Origin: Sphingomonas sp.
Lineage (GTDB): Bacteria; Pseudomonadota; Alphaproteobacteria; Sphingomonadales; Sphingomonadaceae
Direction: 5' to 3'
NCBI GenBank assembly: GCA_013816595.1
Contig: JACDEB010000014.1
Location: 1-35,037 of the forward strand
DNA: 35,037 nucleotides
The notes beneath the pieces were generated by a model. That model saw only the letters and a list, made by a program, of their open reading frames with translations. It was not told the origin of the DNA and made no database searches. How positions within the stretch are numbered: the stretch's first letter is position 1; each line of letters begins with the position of its first letter. Both the position numbers and the translations under genes were made by a program. Of this stretch, positions 25,964 to 34,498 are shown piece after piece.

Positions 25964-26010
25964 CGCACCGCCTTGGCTTTCAACCGTCCGCGCAGCAAGG
26001 CGCAAGGCGC

Positions 26011-27219
26011 CTAGAAACGGTCGGCGGGCAGATTGACCGGCCCGACCAGTTCCACATGCCGGGCAATGGCGAAGCGGTCGGTCATGCCAGCGATGAAGTC
26101 GCCGATCGTTCGCAATTGCTCGTGCTGGTCACCGGACTTGCGCCAGCCATCGGGCAACAAGCCGGGATCGGAGCGATAGGCCGCGGCGAGGTTGGCGACG
26201 ATCCTGCTGGCTTCGACCCGGACCTGTTCGAGCTCGCTCGCGCCGTAAAGCCGATCGTAGAGAAAGCGCTTGAGCGCCTTCTCTTCCGCAACCATCGAAT
26301 CAGAAAACCCCGCCAGCTGGTGCCCCGCGGCACGAACTTCGCCGATGGTCGTAACACCGCTGTCCAGCACCCGCTTTCTGGTCTCGCTGAGCACGTCGGC
26401 GACCATCGATCCGATCATGTCGCGCACCAAAGCACGCTGCAGGCGTTCGCGATCAACCCCCGGATGGCGCGTCCCGATCGCCGCCCAATGGCGCTTGACC
26501 AGCGGCACCTCGACCAACTCGTCGAGGTCGAGAATACCCGAGCGCAGGCCGTCGTCGATGTCGTGATTGTCGTAGGCGATATCGTCGGCGATCGCGGCGA
26601 CTTGAGCTTCCAGCCCCGGCCAGCTGGCCAGCTCCAGCGGCCATTCGGTGTCGGCTTCGGCCAGCGCCCAGCTCGGCACCAGGACCGGCCCATTATGCTT
26701 GGCCAGACCCTCCAGCGCTTCCCAGCTCAGGTTCAGCCCGTCGAGCCCGACATACGGCGTTTCCAGCCGGGTCACGATGCGCAGCGTGTGGGCGTTGTGA
26801 TCGAACCCGCCAGCGTCGGCCAGCGCCGCGTCGAGCGCATCCTCGCCGCCATGTCCAAATGGCGGATGGCCGAGATCATGCGCTAGGCACAAGGCCTCGG
26901 TCAGGTCCTCGTTGAGGCCCAGTGCGCGGGCGATGGTGCGGCCGATCTGCGCGACTTCGAGGCTGTGGGTCAGGCGGACCCGGAAATGGTCGCCATCGGG
27001 GGCGACGAATACCTGGGTCTTGTGGCGCAATCGGCGGAAAGCGATCGAATGGACGATCCGATCGCGGTCACGCTGGAAAATGTCGCGCGGACCGCGCGGT
27101 CCATCGTCGCGTTCGGGGTGACAGCGGCCACGCGACAGCGCCGGCTGCGCCGCAAGCGCGGCGGGAAGCCTCAGTTCGTTCCCAGAGGGACGACCAGGTC
27201 GCTGTCCGAATTGCTCCAC
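26011..27219 (-). CDS. dgt: dGTPase-like deoxynucleoside triphosphohydrolase
   Basis: HD-domain enzyme that splits dNTPs into nucleoside and triphosphate. The 402-residue frame has RIVHSIAFRRLRHKTQVF, then RLTHSLEVAQIGRTIAR, LAHDLGHPPFGHGGEDALD (His-Asp pair, about 112-130) and ADDIAYDNHDIDDG with the last metal Asp. The start is uncertain: the only standard one is GTG at 27219, 49 bases inside the preceding gene and without a good ribosome site; a CTG overlapping the preceding stop at 27171-27173 is the other option. In several alphaproteobacteria dgt lies next to argS; here two unrelated genes separate them. Confidence 0.93.
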   Translation of the reverse strand: MEQFGQRPGRPSGNELRLPAALAAQPALSRGRCHPERDDGPRGPRDIFQRDRDRIVHSIAFRRLRHKTQVFVAPDGDHFRVRLTHSLEVAQIGRTIARALGLNEDLTEALCLAHDLGHPPFGHGGEDALDAALADAGGFDHNAHTLRIVTRLETPYVGLDGLNLSWEALEGLAKHNGPVLVPSWALAEADTEWPLELASWPGLEAQVAAIADDIAYDNHDIDDGLRSGILDLDELVEVPLVKRHWAAIGTRHPGVDRERLQRALVRDMIGSMVADVLSETRKRVLDSGVTTIGEVRAAGHQLAGFSDSMVAEEKALKRFLYDRLYGASELEQVRVEASRIVANLAAAYRSDPGLLPDGWRKSGDQHEQLRTIGDFIAGMTDRFAIARHVELVGPVNLPADRF

Positions 27220-28370
27220 TTCTTGGCGTTCACATTCACCGATTCGAGGTCGGCGGCGAACGTATCGGCATCGGACGCATTGCGGAATGGACCAATCAGC
27301 AGTCGCGACCGGTCGGACCCGCGCGCGACATAACCGTGAATGCCGTCGAACAAATCCTCATTGCGGGAGCGCATCTTGGCGAACTGGCTGTTGAGCGCTT
27401 CCGAATTCGCACTCGAGCCAAGCTCGAGCCACAGCTTGCGCGCCGCGGCGCTGCTTTTCTGCACCGACGATGTCCGCGGCGCCGGAATAGATGCTGAAAC
27501 CATTGGCGGTGTCGCCTGCTGCGCGATTTGCGGCAGCGGTGCGGCTTGCTGAAGCACCCGCGCCGGCGCCATCGGCGGCAAGTTCGACGCGGCATAAGCA
27601 TAATTCTGCTCGCCAGCGTCGGGGAACATACCAAGGTTGACCGCTGCCGCCTTCTGGCCGGCGCTAAGGCCGGAGAGCCGGGACAGGAACGGCGCCAGGC
27701 TGGACGAACTGCCCGGCATCGCAATGTCGATCGCCACCCGAGCGCCCGACGGATCGCCGGTCAGCGCAAGGACGAACGCCCGGGCGCGGGCACCGGCGGG
27801 ATCGCGTTTGGCGACGAGCGGGCCAAGCGTTTCCAGCGCTCCGGCGCGATTGCCGCTGATCGCCATGCTCAACGCCAGCCGCGCCCGCGCCAAATCCTTG
27901 TCCGGACCGGTCAAAGCGGCGCGATAATCGGCCTGCGCTTCGCCCAGTCGGCCAAGCAAATCATAAGCGAGCCCGCGGTCGGCGCCGAAATTGGCGACCG
28001 TCGCTCCCAATTGCTGGGCGCGCGCGAAATAGGGCAAGGCAGCCTGCGCTTCGCCACTGCCGACCGAAACCGCGCCCATGCCCGCCTGCGGTTGCCAGCT
28101 CCTCGGGTTGACCTCGTCGGCGCGGGCGAAAAATCCCGCCGCGGCCTGCGCATCGCCTAGTTCGAGCGCCGCGCGCCCGGCGGCAACCAACGAGGCAAAA
28201 TCCCTGGGATCGGCGGTAATTGCACGCACGTAGCGAGCGAGCGCCGCGGTCGCGGTCTCATTATATGGCGAATAGCTGCCTTGGGCGGCCGCCGGAACGG
28301 CCGCGACGAGCGCTCCCGCGGCCACGGCCGCAAGCGCTCCAGCACGCAAAAGATGCATGGTTCCCCGCAT
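27171..28370 (-). CDS. Exported TPR and SPOR-domain protein
   Basis: A 399-residue periplasmic protein. A signal peptide (about 5-29, ending PAAAQG) precedes helical repeats of TPR type (about 38-175, for example ARYVRAITADPRDFASLVAA and AAAGFFARADEVNP). A Pro/Ala-rich linker lies near 260-305. The C-terminal SPOR domain (about 310-399) includes KLWLELGSSANSEALNSQF and SRLLIGPFRNASDADTFA. It probably binds septal peptidoglycan. The ATG at 28370 follows GGGAGG closely; ATG 28358 is equally possible. It lies between ftsZ and dgt and overlaps the dgt frame. Confidence 0.88.
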   Translation of the reverse strand: MRGTMHLLRAGALAAVAAGALVAAVPAAAQGSYSPYNETATAALARYVRAITADPRDFASLVAAGRAALELGDAQAAAGFFARADEVNPRSWQPQAGMGAVSVGSGEAQAALPYFARAQQLGATVANFGADRGLAYDLLGRLGEAQADYRAALTGPDKDLARARLALSMAISGNRAGALETLGPLVAKRDPAGARARAFVLALTGDPSGARVAIDIAMPGSSSSLAPFLSRLSGLSAGQKAAAVNLGMFPDAGEQNYAYAASNLPPMAPARVLQQAAPLPQIAQQATPPMVSASIPAPRTSSVQKSSAAARKLWLELGSSANSEALNSQFAKMRSRNEDLFDGIHGYVARGSDRSRLLIGPFRNASDADTFAADLESVNVNAKKWSNSDSDLVVPLGTN

Positions 28371-28487
28371 AATCCTCCCAGTTGCACAGAGAATCTTGCC
28401 GAGAGGTTTCTGGCTAGCCCCTAATCGGTGAGTTGTGCGGCTTAGGCGATGAGACGGTTATAAATGGATTGAATGGTTTAGCGTATA

Positions 28488-28514
28488 CGACAAACGCCCC
28501 CGAAAGGAGGCGCC
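28488..28514 (-). terminator. Intrinsic terminator after ftsZ
   Basis: On the minus strand a 7-bp GC stem (28512-28506 with 28501-28495, one G-T wobble) with loop TTTC is followed by TTTGTCGT. It lies about 25 bases past the ftsZ stop. Confidence 0.65.
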
Positions 28515-28537
28515 TGAAGTAAAAATCCGGATTTTGA

Positions 28538-29926
28538 TTACTGGTTGTTCTGGCGGTTGAGAAAGCGCGGGATCTCGATCGACGCTTCGTCTTTGATCTC
28601 GTCGTCGAGCTGCGCTTTGGGCGCTCCGCGGGCGATATTGCTCATCCGTTCGAACAAGGTCCCGCCACCCGTGGCTGCAGCGCCGCTGGCGCTGGCCATT
28701 GGCGAATCGCCGTCATCGTCTTCGTCGGTCGGCGGTTCGATCGGTGGCGCGCCGACCGGGCTGGTCAGGATGTCGTCGCTCCCGAGCATCAATTCGTCGC
28801 CATCGTCAGCCATCTCGCTGTCGCTGTCTTCGGTCAGCTCGAGCGTCGGCAAGTCGTCGTCGCTGTCGAGCCCGAGGCCGGATCCGCCATCGCCGGTCGG
28901 CGGTGAGGCCGGCCGCGGCGGGAAGGTGAATACCTTGCCCGGCTGCGGCTGGACGCCGGCTTCGGCCTCGATGCCGGTGGCCACGACCGATACGCGGATC
29001 TTGCCGCCAAGGTCGTTGTTGAACGCCGAGCCCCAGATGATGTTGGCGTCGGGATCGACCAGTTCCTTGATGTGGCTGGCCGCTTCATCGACTTCCATCA
29101 GGCGCATGTCCTCGCCGCCGGTGATCGAAATGATCACGCCCTTGGCGCCCTTCATGCTGACGCCGTCGAGCAAGGGGTTGGAAATGGCTTTTTCGGCGGC
29201 TTCGATGGCGCGATTTTCGCCCTCGGCTTCGCCGGTGCCCATCATCGCCTTGCCCATTTCGCTCATCACCGAGCGGACGTCGGCGAAGTCGAGATTGATC
29301 AGGCCCGGCATGACCATCAGATCGGTGATCCCGCGAACGCCCTGCTGGAGCACTTCATCGGCCATTTCGAACGCTTCTTTGAAGGTCGTGTCCGAATTGG
29401 CGAGGCGGAACAGATTCTGGTTCGGAATGACGATCAATGTGTCGACATGCTGCTGAAGCTCGCTGATCCCGGTATCTGCCGAACGTCCTCGGCGCGTGCC
29501 CTCGAAGGCGAACGGCTTGGTTACTACGCCGACGGTCAAAATGCCCTTGTCGCGCGCGGCCTTGGCGATGACCGGAGCGGCGCCGGTGCCGGTGCCCCCG
29601 CCCATGCCGGCGGCGATGAAGCACATGTGCGCACCCTCAAGCGCCTTTTCGATTTCGTCGAGCGTCTCTTCAGCCGCGGCGCGGCCAATTTCGGGGCGCG
29701 ACCCAGCGCCGAGGCCCTGGGTAATCCTGAGCCCGAGCTGAAGTCGGCGGTCGGCATCGCTGGCATTGAGCGCCTGAGCGTCGGTATTGGCGACGATGAA
29801 GTCGACCCCCTGGACGTCGGCGCGCATCATATTGGCAACGGCGTTACCCCCAGCACCGCCAACGCCGATCACGGCGATGCGCGGACGAAGCTCGTCAACT
29901 TCGGGGCGGATGAAATCGATGCTCAT
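28538..29926 (-). CDS. ftsZ: Cell division GTPase FtsZ
   Basis: Tubulin homologue that forms the division ring. The 462-residue product has the GTPase domain with [17 protein letters not shown] (about 17-33), the tubulin signature [19 protein letters not shown] (about 103-121), and [11 protein letters not shown] near 210. A long acidic linker, rich in Asp/Glu/Ser (about 335-440), ends in the conserved peptide [13 protein letters not shown] that binds FtsA. The ATG at 29926 has AGGGAG upstream. It lies 174 bases from the MFS gene, which has its own terminator, so ftsZ probably has its own promoter. Confidence 0.97.
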   Translation of the reverse strand: MSIDFIRPEVDELRPRIAVIGVGGAGGNAVANMMRADVQGVDFIVANTDAQALNASDADRRLQLGLRITQGLGAGSRPEIGRAAAEETLDEIEKALEGAHMCFIAAGMGGGTGTGAAPVIAKAARDKGILTVGVVTKPFAFEGTRRGRSADTGISELQQHVDTLIVIPNQNLFRLANSDTTFKEAFEMADEVLQQGVRGITDLMVMPGLINLDFADVRSVMSEMGKAMMGTGEAEGENRAIEAAEKAISNPLLDGVSMKGAKGVIISITGGEDMRLMEVDEAASHIKELVDPDANIIWGSAFNNDLGGKIRVSVVATGIEAEAGVQPQPGKVFTFPPRPASPPTGDGGSGLGLDSDDDLPTLELTEDSDSEMADDGDELMLGSDDILTSPVGAPPIEPPTDEDDDGDSPMASASGAAATGGGTLFERMSNIARGAPKAQLDDEIKDEASIEIPRFLNRQNNQ

Positions 29927-30100
29927 GGACCAAACTCCCTCTCAAGCGGCAACGCGTTGAGCTTCCGGGATGAATCATTGAATCATCGCGGTTCGCAAGC
30001 CAAGCGAAAACGTTAACGAGGGCGAAAAATTTACGTTGATAAGTGGCCCATGGGACTCACTTCCAATGCAAAAACGGCGCGACTTGCGTCGCTTATCCGG
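29927..30100 (-). promoter_or_regulatory. ftsZ leader region with three GANTC sites
   Basis: This 174-base gap holds GANTC sites at 29972-29976, 29980-29984 and 30055-30059. GANTC is the CcrM methylation target that times ftsZ transcription with GcrA in Caulobacter. There is also a TTAACG half-site at 30013. No full CtrA box or sigma-70 promoter was recognised with confidence. Confidence 0.5.
30070..30092 (-). terminator. Likely terminator after the MFS gene
   Basis: On the minus strand a 5-bp stem GCGAC/GTCGC with loop GCAA (30092-30079) is followed by GCCGTTTTT. It is short but well placed, nine bases past the MFS stop. Confidence 0.5.
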
Positions 30101-31345
30101 TCAGTCGAAAGCGAGCGGGCGGATTTTCGGGACGGCCGCCACCCACCACAAAGCCGAGAACAGGCATACCGCCGCGGTCAGCAGGAAGGCATTGTCGTAC
30201 AGCCCGGTCCAGTCGATGATCATCCCGGTGACGATCGGCCCGACGATACCCGGGATATTGCCGACGCCGTTCTGAATACCGATGAAGCTGCCGGCGGCGC
30301 GGGGTCCGGCGAAAATCTGCGCTATGGCATAGAGGTTGAGTCCGCCGGTCGCGGTTGCCGCGCCGAACAGCATCAGCAAGCCCCCGATTGCAATCGGGGT
30401 GCGCGCACCGATCAGTGCAATGATCGCTCCGCCCATGACCAGATTGCCAATCACCATCGAGGCTCGGCGAAACGCGGTTTCGCTTCGCCCGGTCTTGGTC
30501 CAGCGATCCGACAACCAGCCCTGGACCAGCGCGCTGACTGCTTGCGCAACGAAGCCGAGGGTCGCCAGATAGGTCATCTGGAGAATAGAGAAGCCGCGCG
30601 CCTGGACCAAATACAGCGGCAGCCAGACGATCACGAAATAGAGCGGATAGGTAGCGCCGAAGTGACCGACCCCCATGGCCCAGACCTCGCGGGTCGCGGC
30701 AACCCGCGCCATTGGCACCGGGACAGCCTTCTCCGCCGCTTTGAAATTGGGAAGCCGCCGTGCCGTGAGCAGCCACGGGCCGACCCACAGCATCGTCAAT
30801 ACTCCAAAGACGACGAACATCGTGCGCCAGCCGACGCTCGCCACCAGCAATCCCCCGGCAAAGGTGCCGACCACCGGCCCGATCGCAATCCCGGCGGCGA
30901 CCACGCTGTTGGCGATTCCTCGATTTTCCGGAGCGACATGGCGGGCGATGACCTTGGATGTGCCGGGAAAGGTGATGCTTTCCCCGACGCCGAGCAGCAG
31001 CCGGAACAGAACCAGCGAGGTCAGGCCGGCAACCAGCCCCATTGCAATCGTGCTCGCCGCCCACAATGCGATTCCGGCCGCGATCAGTCGGTAGACGCAC
31101 CACCGGTCGCACGCCCAGCCGACCAGGAATTGCAGTGGCACATAGGCCCAGAAAAAAGCCGAAACCGCGATCCCGAAGCCGGTGGCGGAGAGTCCGAGCT
31201 CGGGCTTGAGCTTGGGCGCGGCGATGGCGATGGCGCCGCGATCGACATAATTGAGGAGAATCGCGAGCCCGAGCAAAAGGACCAGCGCAAGCCCGCCCGA
31301 TGCAATCGTGGACTTCGGCTTTTCCGCCACATTCGCTGCTGTCAT
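30101..31345 (-). CDS. Major facilitator superfamily transporter
   Basis: A 414-residue, twelve-helix transporter that resembles the anion:cation symporter (ACS) group, which takes up hexuronates and other organic acids. Helix 1 carries LLLGLAILLNYVDRGAIAIAAP, where N-Y-x-D-R is typical of the group. The loop 2-3 motif reads GWACDRWCVYRL, and helix 4-5 RLLLGVGESITFPGTSKVIARH with the conserved Arg and Glu. The substrate cannot be assigned. The ATG follows GGGGGG-rich sequence. The gene stands between ftsA and ftsZ, 42 bases after ftsA on the same strand, and may be read from the ftsA transcript. It has no known role in division. Confidence 0.9.
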   Translation of the reverse strand: MTAANVAEKPKSTIASGGLALVLLLGLAILLNYVDRGAIAIAAPKLKPELGLSATGFGIAVSAFFWAYVPLQFLVGWACDRWCVYRLIAAGIALWAASTIAMGLVAGLTSLVLFRLLLGVGESITFPGTSKVIARHVAPENRGIANSVVAAGIAIGPVVGTFAGGLLVASVGWRTMFVVFGVLTMLWVGPWLLTARRLPNFKAAEKAVPVPMARVAATREVWAMGVGHFGATYPLYFVIVWLPLYLVQARGFSILQMTYLATLGFVAQAVSALVQGWLSDRWTKTGRSETAFRRASMVIGNLVMGGAIIALIGARTPIAIGGLLMLFGAATATGGLNLYAIAQIFAGPRAAGSFIGIQNGVGNIPGIVGPIVTGMIIDWTGLYDNAFLLTAAVCLFSALWWVAAVPKIRPLAFD

Positions 31346-31387
31346 GATCGCCCCCCAGCCGTTTGACGCTAGCAGGTCGCGGGCCGA

Positions 31388-32641
31388 TTAATAGCCTTTG
31401 CGAAGCACGCTGACGAGGCGCGACATGACCCCGCCCGCCGCCTTTTTCGAAATCGACGGAGTGTCGATGCCGCGGATATCGCCCGACTCCGACGCCGCCA
31501 GAAGCGCCAGCCCGACCAGGGTCGAGAAGGCTGGACCGCTATGGGCATCGGGCAAGCCGGTAAGTTGCTTGGGCCGGCCGACCCGAACCGCTCGGCCGAG
31601 CACGCCCTGCATGTAATCGGCGATATTCTTGAGTTCCGCACCGCCACCGGTGAGCACGACCTGGCGGCCAACCGGCCCGGTGAACCCTAGTTCCTTGAGC
31701 GCGGTCGCGATCTCTCCGGTCAGCTCTTCGATCCGTTGGCGGATGACCATCATCAATTGGGCCCGGGTGATCTTGATCGGCTCGGCGCCGGGCTCGGCGG
31801 CGATCTGATTGGCTTCGATCATTTCGTGATTGTCGCGCGGGCTGGTCATGGCCGACCCGTAAAAGCATTTCAGGCGCTCGGCATCGCGGCGCTGGACGGC
31901 GAAGGCGCAGGCGATATCGTTGGTGATGTCATGTGCACCGAGCGGGATCGACCGCAGCCCGACCAGCATCCCGCCGAGGTGGACCGAAACGTTGGTAACA
32001 TCCGCGCCAAGCTCGACCAGTGCGACCCCGAGCTCGCGTTCCTCGTCATTGAGACAGGCCAGGCCGGCGGCGATCGGCGAGGCGATAATCGCCCGGACGC
32101 CGAGGTGGGCCGACCTGATGACGGTGTCGATATTGCGCAGCGGCGAGGTGTCGGCGGCGATGACATGGATATCGACCCCGAGCCGGTTGGCAAACAGGCC
32201 GATGGGTTGGTGAACCCCTTGCGCTCGGTCGATGGTGTAGAGCGCCGGATGGGCGTGAAGCACTTCCTGGCTGGTGCGCTCGATCGCCGCGCTGGCATTG
32301 CGCATCAGCTCGTCGATGTCGGCCTGTTCGATGGCATGCCCGCCAAGCTCGACCTCGACGTTGGCGACGTCGCTGACAAGTCCGCCGGCGCCATAGCTGG
32401 CGAGCACCTCTTCGACCGTCCGGCCGGACATGCGTTCGGCCAGCTCGACCGCTTCGCGAACAGCGAATTCGCTCAGGCCCATATCGGTGATGTATCCGCG
32501 CTTGACCCCGCGGCTTTCACGCTGGCCGGTGCCGAGCACGGTCGGCCGGCCTTCGCCATCGACCGACGCAATAATCGCGCTGACCTTCGACGATCCGATG
32601 TCGAGTGCAGCGATCAGCACAGGTTCCGCGAGCGCAGCCAT
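31388..32641 (-). CDS. ftsA: Cell division protein FtsA
   Basis: Actin-like protein that ties FtsZ to the membrane. The 417-residue product has the phosphate-1 motif LIAALDIGSSKVSAIIA (about 9-25), the SHS2-like 1C domain (about 85-165), ALVELGADVTNVSVH as phosphate-2 (about 205-220), and VVLTGGGAELKNIADYM as the adenosine motif. The C-terminal helix MSRLVSVLRKGY is the membrane anchor. The ATG at 32641 begins the homologous part; an extra 65 codons upstream overlap ftsQ and are not coding. It follows ftsQ by ten bases. Confidence 0.96.
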   Translation of the reverse strand: MAALAEPVLIAALDIGSSKVSAIIASVDGEGRPTVLGTGQRESRGVKRGYITDMGLSEFAVREAVELAERMSGRTVEEVLASYGAGGLVSDVANVEVELGGHAIEQADIDELMRNASAAIERTSQEVLHAHPALYTIDRAQGVHQPIGLFANRLGVDIHVIAADTSPLRNIDTVIRSAHLGVRAIIASPIAAGLACLNDEERELGVALVELGADVTNVSVHLGGMLVGLRSIPLGAHDITNDIACAFAVQRRDAERLKCFYGSAMTSPRDNHEMIEANQIAAEPGAEPIKITRAQLMMVIRQRIEELTGEIATALKELGFTGPVGRQVVLTGGGAELKNIADYMQGVLGRAVRVGRPKQLTGLPDAHSGPAFSTLVGLALLAASESGDIRGIDTPSISKKAAGGVMSRLVSVLRKGY

Positions 32642-32651
32642 TCGTCCTGTG

Positions 32652-33563
32652 TCAACCTTCCTTCGGCGATGGAGCGATCGGCTCGCCCGGGGACCGCGGC
32701 AGCCGGACAACCATTTTCTTGGGATCGCGCATGTCGAAACGGACAATTCCACGGCCCAACAGCCCACTGCTCTTGTCGAGCTTGGCGAATTTGGCAAGCG
32801 CGGTTCGAGCGGCCTTGTCTCCTTCGGGCAAGGCAATCACCTCGCCCGACTGGAAATTGAGGTCCCAGCGGCGTCCGCCAACCCAGTTCGCGGACGACAA
32901 TTGGGGCGCCATGGTCGGGACAATCGACATCATGTCGCGCAACTGCTTTTCTTGGCGATTGGCGCCCTCGCCGATGAGCAAGGGCAGGTCCGGCATCTTG
33001 TCCACCGCCACCCGGTCGAGGACCACGCCGTCCTCGTCGATCAGCTGGAGTCCGCCCTGGTTCTGCCACAGCGCCGCCGGTTTGCGCTCGACGATGTCGA
33101 TGACCAATGTGTCGGGCAAGCGGCGAGAGACGCGGGCGTCCTTGACCCAGCCGAAGCGGAGCAATTGCGCGCGGATCGCTGCGACATCGACCAGCGTCTG
33201 CGGCGCCTTGACCGCGCCGGCTTCCTGGGCGGCGCTGCGCAGTTCGCCGGTGACCACGTCATCGACAAGAGCGCGGTCGAGATTGGCGATCCCGAGAATC
33301 TGGTAACCGCTGACGGTGAAGCCAGCGCGCCCGACGAGGGTGCCGGCGGCGCGCTCGGCCTTGGCCGGGATGTCGAGCGCGATCAGGACGACGATCCCGA
33401 TCGCAATAATGAAGGCGCCGAACACCAATCCGGCGATCTTGTTGGCGCGCGCCTGGTCGACCGGCAGCCGTTTGGCGATCTTTTTGGGAACACTGACCTT
33501 GGGTGTCGACCGGCGCGGCTTGGTCCGTCCGGAAGCGCCGCGGCGAACGTGGGCGGCGCTCAC
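32652..33563 (-). CDS. ftsQ: Cell division protein FtsQ
   Basis: Bitopic divisome protein that joins FtsB and FtsL. The 303-residue product has a basic cytoplasmic part (about 1-45), one membrane helix (about 50-70, IAGLVFGAFIIAIGIVVLIA), a POTRA domain starting FTVSGYQILGIANLD (about 93-107), and the FtsQ beta domain with DTLVIDIVERKPAALWQ and LIDEDGVVLD. The GTG at 33563 overlaps the ddl stop as GTGA. The C-terminus has a Pro-rich tail. Confidence 0.94.
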   Translation of the reverse strand: MSAAHVRRGASGRTKPRRSTPKVSVPKKIAKRLPVDQARANKIAGLVFGAFIIAIGIVVLIALDIPAKAERAAGTLVGRAGFTVSGYQILGIANLDRALVDDVVTGELRSAAQEAGAVKAPQTLVDVAAIRAQLLRFGWVKDARVSRRLPDTLVIDIVERKPAALWQNQGGLQLIDEDGVVLDRVAVDKMPDLPLLIGEGANRQEKQLRDMMSIVPTMAPQLSSANWVGGRRWDLNFQSGEVIALPEGDKAARTALAKFAKLDKSSGLLGRGIVRFDMRDPKKMVVRLPRSPGEPIAPSPKEG

Positions 33564-34498
33564 GCCAGCGCCTCGGCGATCAGCCGTTCGACCAGCTCGC
33601 CATAGTCGACACCCTTCAATCGCGCCTGCTCGGGGACCAGGCTGAGCGGGGTCATCCCCGGCTGGGTATTGACCTCGAGCAGATAGAGCCCGGCTCCGCC
33701 TTGCTCCTCGTCCCAGCGGAAGTCGGAGCGCGATGCGCCTTTGCAGCCGAGCAGGCGGTGGGCGTCCAGCGCCATCTCCATCATCGCCCTGGCAATGTCT
33801 TGGGGCACGTCGGCGGGGCAGATGTGGTCGGTCTCGCCATCGGTATATTTGGCGGCATAATCGTAGAATTCGCCATGCGGCTTGAGTTCGGTCACTGCCA
33901 GCGCTTCGCCGCCGAGAACCGCCACGGTGAGCTCGCGGCCCTTGATGAAGGGCTCGGCAAGCAACCGCTCGAAATGCCGCCACGGCCCCTCGACCTCGCG
34001 CCCGATGGGGTTGCCGTAATTGCAACCATCGTGAACGATCGCGACCCCGACCGAAGAGCCTTCGTTGACCGGCTTGAGGACATAAGGCCGGGCGATCGGG
34101 TCGCGCTCATAGAGGCTGTCGCTGTCGACCATCGTGCCGACCGGCATCCGAATGCCATTGGGCACGAGCAGCAATTTGGTCAGTTCCTTGTCGATCGCGA
34201 TCGCCGAAGTTGTCAGCCCGCTGTGGGTATATTTGAGGCCCATCAGGTCCATCATGCCCTGGACGCTGCCATCCTCCCCCGGAGTGCCGTGGAGCGCGTT
34301 GAATACGACGTCGGGCTTGAGCTCAGCGAGCCGCGCCGCAACGTCATGGCCCATGTCGAGCTCGGTGACCCTTGTCCAGCCGCGTTGGCGAAGCGCGGCC
34401 GCGACACCCTGCCCGCTCGACAGCGAGACTTCGCGCTCGTTCGACCAGCCGCCCATCAGAACGACGACATGGAGGTCCTTGTTCAACCCAGCGCTCAT
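33560..34498 (-). CDS. ddl: D-alanine--D-alanine ligase
   Basis: ATP-grasp enzyme that makes D-Ala-D-Ala for peptidoglycan. The 312-residue product has VVVLMGGWSNEREVSLSSG (about 10-28) with the catalytic Glu, NALHGTPGEDGSVQGMMDLM, KPVNEGSSVGVAIV (about 138-151, omega-loop side), and the metal-binding LYLLEVNTQPGMTPLSLVPE near the end. The ATG at 34498 overlaps the murB stop as ATGA. Confidence 0.97.
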   Translation of the reverse strand: MSAGLNKDLHVVVLMGGWSNEREVSLSSGQGVAAALRQRGWTRVTELDMGHDVAARLAELKPDVVFNALHGTPGEDGSVQGMMDLMGLKYTHSGLTTSAIAIDKELTKLLLVPNGIRMPVGTMVDSDSLYERDPIARPYVLKPVNEGSSVGVAIVHDGCNYGNPIGREVEGPWRHFERLLAEPFIKGRELTVAVLGGEALAVTELKPHGEFYDYAAKYTDGETDHICPADVPQDIARAMMEMALDAHRLLGCKGASRSDFRWDEEQGGAGLYLLEVNTQPGMTPLSLVPEQARLKGVDYGELVERLIAEALA

